64,000 bases of DNA from assembly GCF_945859685.1 (NCBI RefSeq), contig NC_079147.1, positions 189,765,174-189,829,173 of the forward strand, in the 5' to 3' direction. The notes below the pieces were generated by a model. The model had not been told where the DNA came from, did not search any database, and worked only from the letters and a program-made list of their open reading frames with translations. Both the position numbers and the translations under genes were made by a program. The DNA comes from Eupeodes corollae (taxonomy: Eukaryota > Arthropoda > Insecta > Diptera > Syrphidae). Position 1 is the stretch's first letter. The number at the start of each line of letters is the position of its first letter. Below, one piece after another: positions 10,555 through 22,074 of this stretch.

Positions 10555-11570
10555 TCATATAGAAAGTTATTGTAATTGACGTTTCTTGACGTTTCAAGGT
10601 CCTTAGAGTCGAAATAAATGATTTTTAGAAAGTTTGAAAAAAAGGTGAACATTTTGGTTAACCCTAAATATCTTACGAACCAAAAACGCTAGAGACTTGA
10701 ATTAAATTGTATATTATATATTGTAACGCTGTATCAAAGAAGTATATTTAAAAATAAATCCATTTAACGGGTTTTTTTATAAATCAAAAAAACTGAAAAA
10801 AAATGTTTCACCTCCAAAATCTTACGACTAAAATATGATTTCATCTCCAAAACAATTTTGTGCAACGAAGAATAAGGTTTTTGACATCCGATAACATTTT
10901 GAGCAAAATCGAATCGACAGTTTTTTTATAAAAAATAAAAATCTAAAAAAACATTACTCAAAGTTGGTAAAAATTGAATATCGATTGAAATATCTTTCCA
11001 AAAACTTGAAATTTAGGCTTCAAACTTATTTCATCTTATAAGAAATATTGTTTTCAACATTCTGAAAAATGTTGAGAAAAATCGAATTGACAGTTTTTGT
11101 ACAAAAAATTAAAAACTTAAAAAAAAATTAACAAAAGTTGGTAAAAATTGATTTTCGACTCAAATATCTTTTCAAAAATTTGAAATATTGGCTTCAAACT
11201 AATTTTATCTTATAAGAAATATTGTTTTCAACATTTGATAAAATTATGAAAAAAATCGAATTGACAGTTTTTTTACAAAAAAATAAAAATCTAAAAAAAA
11301 AACAATACTAAAACTTGGTAAAAATTTACTTTCGACTCAAATAGCTTTTCAAAAATTAAAAATATTGGCCGCAGTAATTTTTATATAAAAATCCAACAGT
11401 CCGTTTTTTCATAAAAATTAAAATCTTCAAAAAATAGTACGCAAATTTGGTAAAAATTGATACGAGTACATATAGAAACAATTTAAAGCAATACAAATCA
11501 ACAGACGGGATAGGAAGTTGTTAGTGTGGGTCGCAACCCAGCCTCTTTTTTTAAATATGATTTCTGGCTT
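10555..11570 (+). repeat. AT-rich 174-bp-unit dispersed repeat, copy B (both ends)
   Basis: It begins with 'tatagaaagttattgtaat' and 'ttcaaggtccttagagtcg', the reverse complement of the ends at 61372-61460 and 47920-48015. It finishes with 'gacgggataggaagttgtta' and 'gcaacccagcct' (11495-11550), the reverse complement of 60064-60115. Inside, 'tcgaattgacag' (or tcgacag) recurs at about 10920, 11093 and 11267, i.e. every ~173-174 bp. No reading frame of note. Confidence 0.88.
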
Positions 11571-12639
11571 ATATGAGCACAATGGCTGCCTCAAAGGTAT
11601 AATTGTTGTAGAATTGTTTCAATATTAACGCGGAGAATGTTGTCATCCAAGTGGAGTATGAGTTTACCAAAGGTTTCCTTTCGTAAGGCATGAGCTGTGT
11701 GACATCTTACACCGTCTAGCTAAAGCCACTGCTCCTGCTCATGATTTTTTATTTATATTCAAAAAAGTCAGTAGTTATGGCTTTAAAATGGTCACCATCG
11801 AGTGTAACGTTCTAGCCAGCATAATAAAGTACGGACCAATTGCTGCTTGATCAACTCATAAAGCACGCAGTAAGTTTGCTAGAATGTCTGAAGATACACT
11901 TGATCACCACTCCATTTTTTGCAATTTTGTTTCTTTTTTTTACAGAATGTTGTTCAATTTATTAAAGATAGAAGAAACGATAAAAATTAACAATTGTTTT
12001 TTTAAACAATGAAAGAACAAAAAGTACTTTAATACTAAAAGTAAGCCTAAAGTTGCTACACTTAATTAGTTTTCTTGTCCTTGTCGTTATGATTACTTTG
12101 TGATTGATTTTACTCTTCTTTCTACTGGACCAGTTTGTTGAATCTGCACAATTCTTTCTTTGTTCTCCACTGCTTTATTTGGTGGTGGTAGACTGTTAGA
12201 ACCACGTCTGTGGAAACAGTTGAGATGACGTCTTTGGCATCGTACTCTTGTGGACTACAAAAAAGAACATCTCGAAAATCGACGCAGCTAAAAACGTATT
12301 CTTTAGAATGGCAACATGTGCCCTTAGATCGTCAAACGTTGAAGCACTAAGGGTCAAAGGATGTTTTGTATTCTTTAAACATCTTGTTTGAAACTGTCGA
12401 AAAAGCTATTTCTTGAAACACAAATAGGAAAAGTAACTCAGTATCTGCTTTAACTAACATTCTCACTTTATCTGTTTTCCCCCGAATCGCTCTAGAACAG
12501 TATGTGATAACAGTGTCTCACAATGCTCCACCATGGAAATGAAACTATCTCCAAATATACATCATTTTGGCTAACCACAAAAAAGCAAACACGTCCCACG
12601 CTATATACAAAATGCTACATGAAGAACTTATCGCAAACG
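11571..12639. other. no gene recognised; possible decayed LINE ORF1 on minus strand
   Basis: No confident call. On the minus strand around 12120-12260 a short Cys/His-containing peptide ('RCQRRHLNCFHRRGSN') and a polar tail are readable. A LINE ORF1 zinc-knuckle remnant is possible, but the match is too weak to assert. Confidence 0.25.
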
Positions 12640-13385
12640 AACCAACGATTTGCAAAAAGAAAATTATTGGTGCTCCCATGCTGTTGTAGAGTTCCAACAC
12701 AATGTCCAATTCTCCACTCTTCACCAGGCTTAACTTTCAGAATATGCAAGGAGTTACATAGTCGAGCTAGCTCCAATTTACAAAGCGATCTATGCAGCTC
12801 AACTAAATTCTGAAGTTTCTGTTAATAACAAACCATCCATCCATCCAAGTCTCCAAACCTTAAGAAACTGCTTGTACTACAACTCGAACATCACTTTAGC
12901 TTGGATACCCGGACACTACGGAATAGAAGGTAACGATGCCGCTGACCCTCAGATAGTTGAGTATCCTAAACTAGACCACCTTTTCAAAACAACTTGCACA
13001 CTTTTTCAAAAGCTAGAGCTTTCCACCAGTCCTTTATAGCAGAGAAGAATGTATAAAAGTATTAAGAGTTAGAATAGGAAAAAAACTGTTTACAAGCAAC
13101 ACTCGTGAGGGTCCAGAGGAATGCTCAAATTGTGAAACACCTCTTACAATCTGGCATATTTTTGTAGAGTGTCCTGCTTCTCGACAAACAGATACTAAAA
13201 CAGACGACAGTTGCTATAACTGCTGAATAATGTAAAACTTTAAAAAATGTAAATAATTTTCTCCTTAAGCCATAATAAATTTAAAGCGGCATCGCATGAT
13301 ATGGTAACCCTGATGCCTTAAATAAGTACTTTATAAATTTAGTTTGTAAGTTACTCCAATAAATAAATAAATAAATAATTTCAAA
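12640..13385 (+). mobile_element. RNase H-type LINE remnant, 3' end
   Basis: Plus-strand peptides in shifting frames: 'NITLAWIPGHYGIEGNDAAD' (about 12885-12945) is the C-terminal half of a LINE RNase H domain. 'CLKVLRVRIGKK'-like and 'ECSNCETPLTIWHIFVECPA' (about 13120-13175) form the Cys/His-rich tail. The copy ends with an (AATA)n tail at about 13357-13380. The sequence differs from the RNase H LINE at 5.4 kb, so it is a separate, jockey-like family. Badly decayed. Confidence 0.75.
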
Positions 13386-14089
13386 TAAAATGAAAATATC
13401 GGAAAAAATATTTCTCTTCTTAAGAATTGAAATATTGCGAACATAAAATGCCCTCCTTACAGAGCTAAATTAAAAACTAAAACTTTACGTATATATTCAA
13501 TCAAAAGTGAGCATCACCGCTTAACAAAATTATTTTATGAAAACTACGAACAGATGAACATGATTTAAAATGGAGCATGGCTGCTGAATGAAACGTCAGT
13601 AATACTTTCCAAATATACTGTAAAAAGAAGACCTTCAGAAGAGAGGAATCGGTATCCTAAATATCGCATACAAAATTTTCTCTTTCGTAATATGATCTGG
13701 GCCTCTAAAGTGTATCGTCAATCAAATGATAGGTCTTAATCCGTGCATCTTTAGACCAGGAAAGACCACAGTCGATCAAATATTCATATTACGACACATC
13801 CTGAAAAAACTATTAGAACATCAAATCAATACCAACCATATTTTCATCGATCTTATGACATATGAAAGAATCTACAGGGATGAACTGTATAGAACCTTGT
13901 CTAGTTTTGGCATCCCTGCAAAATTTGTTCGTTTGTGTAGGATGATCATGAAGAATTTGCGATGCTTTATAAAGATAGGAAACAACTTAAAATTACCTTT
14001 TGGGGCTAAAAATGCTATAAGACAAGGTAATGCACTGTCATATTATTTCATTAACATCGTTCTTGAAATAATAGTGCAGAGCTTCCAAG

Positions 14090-15238
14090 CAGGGCCAGAT
14101 TGAGAGGTCCAGAGACTTCGGGGCAATAAAGCAGCGGAGGTCCCCACGCCCGAAATTATTTTCAAAATAAAGTTTTTTCACTCGAGTTTTTCAGTTAATA
14201 ATTTATTGTGAAACCAAGAAGATTCCTTAACCTTCCGAAGGCAAGGCTTTTTTGCCTTAGTGAATTACATCTGCTGTTGTTCCTCGTCTCATCAACTTTT
14301 ATAAAAAAAACAGTAATGAAACTGAAAATCAATTATTATAATTTATTAAAGATCGAGTATTTACATTAAAAGAAACAGAGAAAGGCATTCTTTTGAGGTT
14401 TTATAAAACGTAGTGGGGTGATGGGTGACCCCACTTGGCATCGGAAGGTAAAGTATTGAAAAAACACATATAAATATAAATGGGTAAAAGAATTATCTGA
14501 AATCAAATGTTAGGGTTAATGAACGGAACCTTTCGAGCATTTTTCGCCGAAAAATCGTTGATGATTTCGTTGAAATCCAGTTCAGGAGTAAGTTTTGCTT
14601 TTAATGCTCTGGAGAGAAAGCTTCGGTAGACGGCTTTGTCCCATCGTGGTTCAAACTCTATTTTTTATAATTTAAATTTTTGAAAAATGAGCGCTTTCCA
14701 GTGCAAATAGTTAACATCAAAACTAAATACATTCTCAATGCAATTTCGAGGTTTGGGAATGTAGCTCTGAACTTTTGTTTTCCAAAATTTGGTAGTAAAA
14801 TAGTTCCGGCGATTGATCTTCCATAGTCCTTTTAATTTTTGTATGAGTCAATCAAAGTCACAAATTGAACCAACTCACTATCAAGACTAGGCTCTAAATC
14901 ATCCGGATTTACTTTCACCAATGCCTCTATTGCAGCGTGCAAATTTTCAGCATCCCTCTCATAGAAGATATGCTGGTTAGAGCTTCTTCGATTTCCAAAT
15001 AGATGTTGCCTAAGGCTTTCGTAGTTTCCGCTCGACAAGGCCAACGAGAGTCGCTGAGCCTTTTCAAGACTAAAAACTTCTTCTCCGATAATTTCTCAAT
15101 CAGAACTTAGTGTCGCTCTTTACTCGCTTTGAAAATCGTTAACGGCTGCCTTTCCCAGCAAAGGAAAATACATAATATAAAAATACAAAAATTTCCGCAG
15201 TGTCTATTGTGGGGGCCCCCGTTCTCAATCTGGCCCTG
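14090..15238 (-). mobile_element. hAT-superfamily element inserted in the RTE copy
   Basis: 1149 bp bounded by inverted ends CAGGGCCAGATTGAGA (14090-14105) and its complement (to 15238). The 8-bp duplications CTTCCAAG (14082-14089) and CTTCCAAT (15239-15246) differ at one base. CAGGG ends and 8-bp duplications define hAT. On the minus strand a transposase remnant is readable: 'RLSDSRWPCRAETTKAL' (about 15055-15000), then in a shifted frame 'YERDAENLHAAIEALVKVNP' and 'SELVQFVTLIDSYKN' (to 14832), then 'FEPRWDKAVYRSFLSRALKA' nearer 14600. The wording suits ZMYM1/DUF4371-type hAT transposases. The copy is deleted and frameshifted. Confidence 0.9.
14231..14448. mobile_element. small inverted-repeat element inside the hAT copy
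   Basis: Left end CCTTCCGA preceded by TTAA (14227-14230). Right end TCGGAAGG (14441-14448) followed by TAAA, one base off TTAA. An identical right end with a proper TTAA occurs at 27064-27075. A TTAA duplication with short inverted ends fits piggyBac-type MITEs, but the ends are only 8 bp, so this is tentative. Confidence 0.4.
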
Positions 15239-15500
15239 CTTCCAATTCAACACTAGAAGCACTATGCTTTAAAAGTCTGTCCAATTACTAGCTTATGCTG
15301 GTGACACTGACATTATCGGAAGAACTCAGCTTGATGTCAATAAGGCTCTTGTGAGTATTGAGACGGAGGCTGAAAAATAGAATTATCGGTTAATTTGAGT
15401 AAAACGAAGTTCATCTGTCATAAAGAAAGTACCCACAACACCTGCGTCTCATTCACAAAGTCACCATCGGAAGATGTTACTTTGAGATAGTTATTGGGTG

Positions 15501-17448
15501 AGGCTCTAGTTCACATACCACCTTAAGTTAGTAAAAAAGTTAGGTAACAAAATGGCTGATATTTAAAATAGAACTTCGAAGGACATATCAAAAGGAATTA
15601 AATGCTATGAACCAATTTCTTTGGTTCATAAAATCTCACGTGTAGGTGATTCGAACTTGTCATCGACATCGTGTTAATTGTCTCTGTAAGATTTCTCTTG
15701 AAGATTCTGAATTAGCAATTCTATGTTAATAAGCTACAATCAGCAATCTCCTCACAGCCCTTCCAAAGCATTACCTGAATATTCCTTTTTTTTATCAAAA
15801 ACCCTGCAAATCCCTTATACAAACCATTAAAAACAACTTATTTCATAACTGAACAATGAATGTTAAGTCTGTTTCTTAATTACACGTGTATTCAAATCGT
15901 GACATTAAAAATTCTTATTAAAATCCCAAAGTTTTAAATAATATTTACATTACAAAATCTTTCAATTTAATTTCAAAGATAATCACTATTTGTAAAAGTG
16001 TTGAAATTACACGATCAATTTATGTAAAAGAAAAAAGTACAACTAACATTTAAATCAGTTCAGAAAGACAGTCGTGCTCGTGTTAACTTGACAGACTAAG
16101 TATGAGTAACTCCTTTATAAACAAAGATGACTTAAGAGACATCAACAAAATGCTGATTGCATGTCACACGAATTCTGTTTGATCCCATTCAAATTCCTTA
16201 CCCCGTCAAAACAAAAATAAAGGAAATACTCGTACATCTCCAATCCCTTTTTTGACTTACTTAGTTTAGAAATAGCACTGCGCAGTTCATCTGATTGAAC
16301 TGAGAAAATATGATTTTCGCGATAAATTGAACTACAATAATTCCGACTGAACAAATCCGTCTTCAAGTCATCTCATACAGTCACGATTTTTTATCCTCGT
16401 GTCTAAGCAAAAAGAAAACAGACTTTAAAAAAATGTAGTTTGTAACGTCTATAATAAGCGACTTTTTATTTCAAGTCATATATGAAGACTCCATCACAAC
16501 ACTGCACACGCCAACGCTGTTAAGCATCATCACGTATCGAACCTATCTCGAGTCTCGACACCAACAAACACCTGTTGTAACGCATTTCACTTAAGAGCTG
16601 AGTTGCTGTTGGAGACTCTCGCAAGACCATCACACTCACGCATCACACCTGTCAATTTAATTTATATTGAAGAGCCATTGATTGAAGGCATTTGTGCTGA
16701 AGATTACGGTCGGACGGGACTAGACCGGACAGAAAAGCAACGCACTTATATGTGCCCAAATTTGGAAAGAAGAAAAAGAATGTAGCTCTCGTGGAAAAAT
16801 GACTGATGATGTTTAAATAAACCATCAAGGCATCATCATCAAGTTAGGTTTAAACTTCTTTTGTAATTCTTTTAGACTTATAAGTTGATTTATGGTCGTT
16901 TAGCACTCATGGATTGTATGGGCTTTATTTTTTGTTCCACATAAGACTAACTTGAAGTTTTAAAGTTATTTGCATTGAAAATAAGAGGAACTGGTGTGAT
17001 ATTTTCTTACAGACTTACTATGACAAGATATCGACTCAAAGGCAAAAACAGCTAAGAAAAATTTAAATTGGCCATGAACAAAAGACTTATAATCAATTTT
17101 TTCCGATTACATTTGTCTTTTTGAAATTTAAGAGAAAATTGAGATTTTTTCTTTTTTTAATACGTTTTCAACATTTGTATACATTTTTCTAAGCCTTTAA
17201 CTTTTACAAAATTCCAAAAACCTAAAACCCGTAAAATCCAAAATCTCGAAAATGATAAATAGCGAATATCCATAATCCTAAAGAGCCCAAGATTCCAAAA
17301 TGCTGAGAACCCAAAATCTCGAAAATTTAATCCTGAAAAATTATATGAACTTGAAAATTAGGTCAAACATTTATTTTTGGGATTGTGGAACTTCTGAATT
17401 TGAACTTTTAGGGATCTTAGATCTTCAGAAGGCTGGATTTTATTTTCA
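15501..17448. other. no gene recognised
   Basis: AT-rich sequence. A slightly more GC-rich patch at about 16490-16790 carries an open frame of 60 codons (16603-16785, plus strand) with no family resemblance that I recognise and no supporting splice or codon signal. At 17200-17440 there is a run of short 'ccaaaat/ctcgaaaat/ttccaaaat' phrases that looks like degraded simple repeat. Confidence 0.35.
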
Positions 17449-20114
17449 CCCAAGTAACAATTCTAGTTCGTTTTTAGCTCTAGTAGCACTTATAAAGCTT
17501 AATCATTTAGCTTTATTAACTACATTTAGCTCTTTAGCATCAATAAAACTGTATAAAAACTTATTAAGAGCTAATTTTTCGACTTTGAGAGCTAAAATGG
17601 GCTCCATTTCATTTCTTGTATAGAGGTTGTAGTTGCCTGTAGCATTAATGAAAGTTTTTTTGTCACTTTCGAGCTAATTTAAAGCTTCTTTTTCAGCACG
17701 ATTATGATTCTAAATATGATGCCACAGTACTCATTATGTTCGACAATAGCAACAAAATGACATTTACATTTTGATTAAGAGCACTTATAGCTCTATTAAA
17801 AATAACAATACAATAGTTTTAAAGCTTTTCGCTTTGAAGTAGAAATATAAAAACGATTGGATAAGTGTGAGTAAAAAATAAATATAAAGAAATAAAAACA
17901 ATGAGAATTGTTTGCTTGGGTTGAACCTAAAAAATATTTCTCAAACATAAATATTTTCAGAGTAAAACTTCTAACTCTAATAACAAATATTTATACGATA
18001 ATGATCCTAAAACTCAAAATTATAATGATTAAAGCGTGCGAAGGTGTGATTTTTTGTGCCACTTTATTTTCATCACAAACATAGCTGTTGTACCTCGAAA
18101 ATGTACCACGCGCCTTTAAAATATTAATTTTTTATTAATTATTTGAAATGAAAAATTAAAAATTGTATCAGAGAAATTTCATAACTTCTACCAAAAAAGC
18201 CATTTTGATACGACAAAAACAATAACTCTTTTAGAGCTTCTATACATCTTAACGTCTACAAAACTGTTGTTTTAGATTTGTTGTAGAGCATTTTTTATAA
18301 TTAAGGACATAGGGTGCCTCAATTCAATAAAAACAAACAAAAAATGCCGACGGTTTTTTCACGCAAACAATAACTACAAACAAATATTCCCTGTTTGATG
18401 CGAAGTTTTCTTTCTATTAGACATTTTGTTCTTTTTTTGTTTAGAATTCCTCTCAATGTGTAACTAGAAGACTACCCACACCAATCGCAAAACATTTTTC
18501 TAAACCCATTACATAAGTCGTGTTCGAAATGTGTTTAAATTGTTTACCATTGGTTAAATTTTGACGTTTGTTTAAAATTTTCCAGACATGTTTGGAAAGA
18601 ATTTACCCCAAATATCTTCATAATTTTTCTCAAGTAAATTTATTTTTGAAATCAAATTATAATTAGGCGTTTTTCTTTTTAACATCTGAACAAAGAATGA
18701 ACTGTCAAACTAAAAGTTGAGTTTCTCTTCGTGTTCAGTGTCCAGAGCTTCAAAGTTGTGTTACTTTTTTCACTCAGAGGACGTTTACTGAGTGTTCAGA
18801 GCATGATTTACTCGTGCGAATAAAAAAAAACTGACCGTTGTGAGTAAAATGATGAACACAGCAAATATCAAGCGTGTGAGAGAAAGGCTGATAAAAAAAC
18901 TCTCGAAATAAATAATATGGCGGAACAATTTGGTTGTTCAGATAAGAAAAGTATATTTTGTGATGAATAAATGATTTAGGTTTAAGACCACATGAAACGC
19001 ATTTAGGCATTGATATTTAAAGTAGATTGAAGCCATAACTATAAATAATCAACTTAAAAAAATTAAAAAGCAAAAAAATTTTGTGTGTTTGTTTTTCATG
19101 TTTTATTTTTTTTAAATCCTTCACCCTTCAAGTGGTCACCAATCGAAATTAAAGGCCTCATTATTTTTATGTGGATTATAAAATAAATTTGTATTGATTA
19201 GCGGATTTCTATTCTATTCTGTTTATTAATTCCATTCTGGATATTCTAGATGAATTATTTATTTTGCCAGTCTATTGCATTTTATATCCGGAATATGCAT
19301 AAATAAATAAAAACACTCATTATGTTTGGCCCTTCAACACAAAAATAAATCCGAGACATAAAAAACGTTTCACCCTGTGCAACATTGTGTTTGCATTTCG
19401 TCATCTCGTTCTTTGTTTTTTGCACACACATATAAAACTCTTCTGAAGCAATAGGTTCTAAAACGGTAATTCTTGACACAATCTGTTTTTATTGTGTTTT
19501 TATTCCGTCGCGTCGTGCTCGTGGTTCTTCTCGGTCGACGTAGTTTTTCTTGTTCGTCGTGGTTTTTAAATTCAGTATGTCTTTTAAAATAATACAAGAA
19601 CTGAATTATAGAAACCAAACAGTGCTCACAATTATACCCAGCTCATTCGAGCAAAATGAGGTATTTTGGTTTCCTCCATCTAATTGGAGCACAAAAAAAC
19701 TTAATAATATTATTAAAAATCCTTATGCAAAACTTGACAAATCCACTTATTATATCTTTTGATCAATAAGCTGTTTTGAAGTATTTATTAAAAAACAAAA
19801 AAGCTAATGAGTGGCTCTAAAGAGCATTTGTCTTTCTAAAATAATGCTTTTTTAAAGCATATGAATTCGAAATTAAGTAAGGCTCGTTAAAGGTTGTGTT
19901 TTAAATTATATTAGAGCATATTAATAGAGCAACAAGCATTATAAGGCTATAGAGCTTGAAGTTGTTATGAAACTTACATATAGAGCATATTTTGTATAAG
20001 AAAATGTCAGAAGCTGCAACTGCATACAAAAAAAAGCAGTAGTCTCAGAGTTCACTCCTTGGAAGCTTAAATCGAACTACTATAACAACTGAGGCTCCGA
20101 AAATGTTACTTGGG
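17449..20114. mobile_element. unclassified 2.7-kb element with CCCAAGTAACA inverted ends
   Basis: CCCAAGTAACA at 17449-17459 is matched by its complement at 20104-20114. Inside each end lie several AGAGC/GCTCT motifs, facing opposite ways on the two sides (left: 'agctcta', 'agctctttagc', 'agagcta'; right: 'agagcat', 'agagcaa', 'agagctt', 'agagcat'). This is the arrangement of subterminal transposase-binding repeats in DNA transposons. No convincing target duplication is visible; CA occurs on both sides. The interior holds a small open frame (19577-19762) but no recognisable transposase core. Confidence 0.6.
19577..19762 (+). CDS. small unassigned frame within the 17.4-20.1 kb element
   Basis: 61 codons from ATG 19577 (an upstream in-frame ATG at 19550 would add nine residues). 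The peptide has a patterned aromatic segment, 'EVFWFPPSNWSTKKLNNI', followed by 'KNPYAKLDKSTY'. A W/F-x-P-P motif followed by a Lys-rich helix and 'NP.xK.D' reminds me of the N-terminal segment of uncharacterised insect proteins often found in transposons, but I cannot name a domain. It is preceded by a GC-richer stretch (19505-19560) unlike its surroundings, which could be a leader or promoter. It may be a first exon or a truncated gene. Confidence 0.3.
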   Translation: MSFKIIQELNYRNQTVLTIIPSSFEQNEVFWFPPSNWSTKKLNNIIKNPYAKLDKSTYYIF

Positions 20115-20224
20115 CAGAATTTTGGATACTCGAGATTTTGAATTTATAAGATTGTGAATTTTCATAATGTGGGGTTTTTTTAGTTCGAGATTATGTTCGC
20201 AACCCAAAGTTTTTTGCATTTGTT

Positions 20225-21003
20225 AAATTGTCCCTACTTCCCAGGTTAATGCAAACGCTGATTAATTATCAGCTCACCAAATATCTTGAAATCAAAAACT
20301 TCTTAATGACCGATAATACGGCTTTCGCAGAAATAGGTCCACTGTTGATCTCATGGTTCATCCCACCGAACAGTAGTGCAAATCTTTACATCGTTTTGGA
20401 GAAAGTAAGATTATTGCACTTTATATTTCAAAAGAATTTGATAAGGTTTGATATCAGTCTCTCTTATCGAAAATGAGTGCTTTAGGTTCTCATGAATCCA
20501 TGCTTCATTGGATTAGTAATTACCTTTCAAAACGTTCAATACAAGTAGTATTGGATGGATTCAAATCTGAAAACCTTATAACAAATGCTGGTGTGCCCCA
20601 GGGCTCTGTTCTATTTCCAACACTACTTCTTATTTTTATTAATGATCTCCTGTTTGCAACTTCTAGTCCAATACATTGTTTCGCTGGTGAAAGTACTCAA
20701 AGTATTTCATATTCGGTTTTAGAATCACATCCCTCTTTTTCGGATGTGTAACTGCAACAACAAAATATAATAAGCTCATTAAATTGCGACCTAAACAGCA
20801 TTGTACAATGGGGAATAAAAAACCGTGTGGAATTTAATGCTTCGAATACTCAATGTTGTCTTGTCTTGTATAGTTAAAGCGAGATATAGCCTTTCCATTA
20901 TCCAACTGGCTGTTATCTACAAGACTTGTATGTATACGTCCAAAACTCGAGTTTAAGTCCCATATCTGGGTTGGTGCTCCAGCAACTTGGTGATTATATC
21001 TTC
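20225..21003 (+). mobile_element. CR1/jockey-group LINE remnant, RT part
   Basis: Frames at 20228-20476 and 20473-20751 give 'LMQTLINYQLTKYLEIKNFL' (pre-catalytic RT), 'ALGSHESMLHWISNYLSKRS', the RT box 'AGVPQGSVLFPTLLLIFIND' and a degenerate 'CFAGES' in place of FADDS. It continues as 'VEFNASNTQCCLV' to about 20865, then 'LGWCSSNL' near 20970. The 3' part of the same copy resumes at about 22075. Sister copies are at 23730-25440 and 43745-46060. Confidence 0.85.
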
Positions 21004-21004
21004 A

Positions 21005-22074
21005 TAGCAAAAATCCTCGTTTCAAACCCTCCCAGTGGGTGCCGGGCGGTAATGATCACCACAGTTGTCTTGCACGTTGTCAAGATGGAGATCATTTAAG
21101 GTCAGGTTGAATTGCTGAAGTTTTCTACTCCTTAATAGAAGCAAGCATTAGCAATTCAATTTGACCATAGATACGGGGTCCCTAATTTCAGTGGTGGTGT
21201 GAGCGTCTTACATAATCCGTGCCGAAGAATGAAAGGCTGGGGGGAAACCAGTCCCTAACGAGCTCATTCGGATGCCTTGGCAGGGTCCGTCTTATCTTCT
21301 GCCTTACCCCGGTATATCGGCTCTGCCGGGGCTGACCTCTTTTTTGGGACCAACACGAACTAGACATGACGAACGTAGAACCATCCACAGACTTGGAGAA
21401 TGAACTTTTGGCCTCCAGCCAGGAGAATTTGAAGGGGAGCTCATTTAGCGCTGGTAGTTCCAGCACTTGTGAGCAACCCACAACCACAAGAAGTATAGGC
21501 AGTGCTATTCATAGCACTCCTATACTTCCTAAACCGTATACAAAACCGAAACCCTCGAGTAGCAGTGCAACTCGAGGAACCAAAAAACCATAAGAAGGCA
21601 ACTGCATTATAACTAGGAATTAGATATGGCCCACCTATAATAAAACCAATACAAACAATCTTCTATGCAGGCCAAGGCAAGACATAGCCAGGATTGTTGC
21701 GGTTTGTACCGGACATTGGCCTATAGGAGTTCATGCATAGAAGTTGGGTATCTCTTACAACACCTTTTGCCGTAGTTGTTGTGACAAAAGAGAAAGTGAA
21801 ACGATAATCCTTTTCCTCTGCAAATGTCCTGCTTTGGCAAACACTTGAATAATATACTTTGGAAAAGCATTCTTTCACGAACTTGATGAGCTAACTGAGA
21901 CAAAGATTAGAGACGTAAACTTTTTTCTCAATGCGACACAATGGCTCTAACATAATCGCTACGAAGCTTCTCTATAAATTTATCCCTTTCAATCGAAGGT
22001 CAAACGAGCTTTTGGTATCAAAACGGTGCACTACAGCGCTAATTGGATCTCAGGCTAGGTTGCCTTGAGATCGC
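21005..22074 (+). mobile_element. internally deleted RNase H-type LINE nested in the CR1-like copy
   Basis: Two parts are adjacent. 21180-21593 looks like a LINE 5' end: a GC-richer leader ending just before ATG 21366, then a Ser/Thr-rich 75-codon frame, 'FSAGSSSTCEQPTTTRSIGS' to 'SSSSATRGTKKP', like the disordered N-terminus of R1/LOA-type ORF1. At about 21715-21960 the sequence jumps to the Cys-rich C-terminus of ORF2: 'SYNTFCRSCCDKRESETI', 'CKCPALAN', 'FFHELDELTETKIRDVNFFL' and 'NATQWL'. That matches the tail of the LINE at 5.4 kb in layout. Everything between (EN, RT, RNase H) is gone. Confidence 0.65.

Larger units (their letters stand above)
13640..15500 (+). mobile_element. RTE-type LINE remnant, split by a hAT element
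   Basis: Old copy of the RTE family. 13640-14089 reads 'FRPGKTTVDQIFILRHILKK' (RT box) and 'RLCRMIMKNLRCFIKIGNNL'. It is open from 13726 and continues to 'RQGNALSYYFINIVLE'. The sequence resumes after the insertion at 15247 with 'LEALCFKSLSNY' and a mutated YADD context ('LAYAGDTDIIGRTQ'), so the catalytic Asp-Asp is changed. It fades out at about 15500. The insertion occupies 14090-15238. Confidence 0.85.

Noticed and set aside
16603..16785. 60-codon plus-strand frame in a GC-richer patch
   Set aside because: No recognisable family, no splice sites or promoter that I could support. Frames of this size are expected by chance.
21366..21593. Ser/Thr-rich host protein
   Set aside because: Its leader and composition match the 5' end of R1/LOA-type LINEs, and it is followed by a LINE C-terminus inside another LINE.
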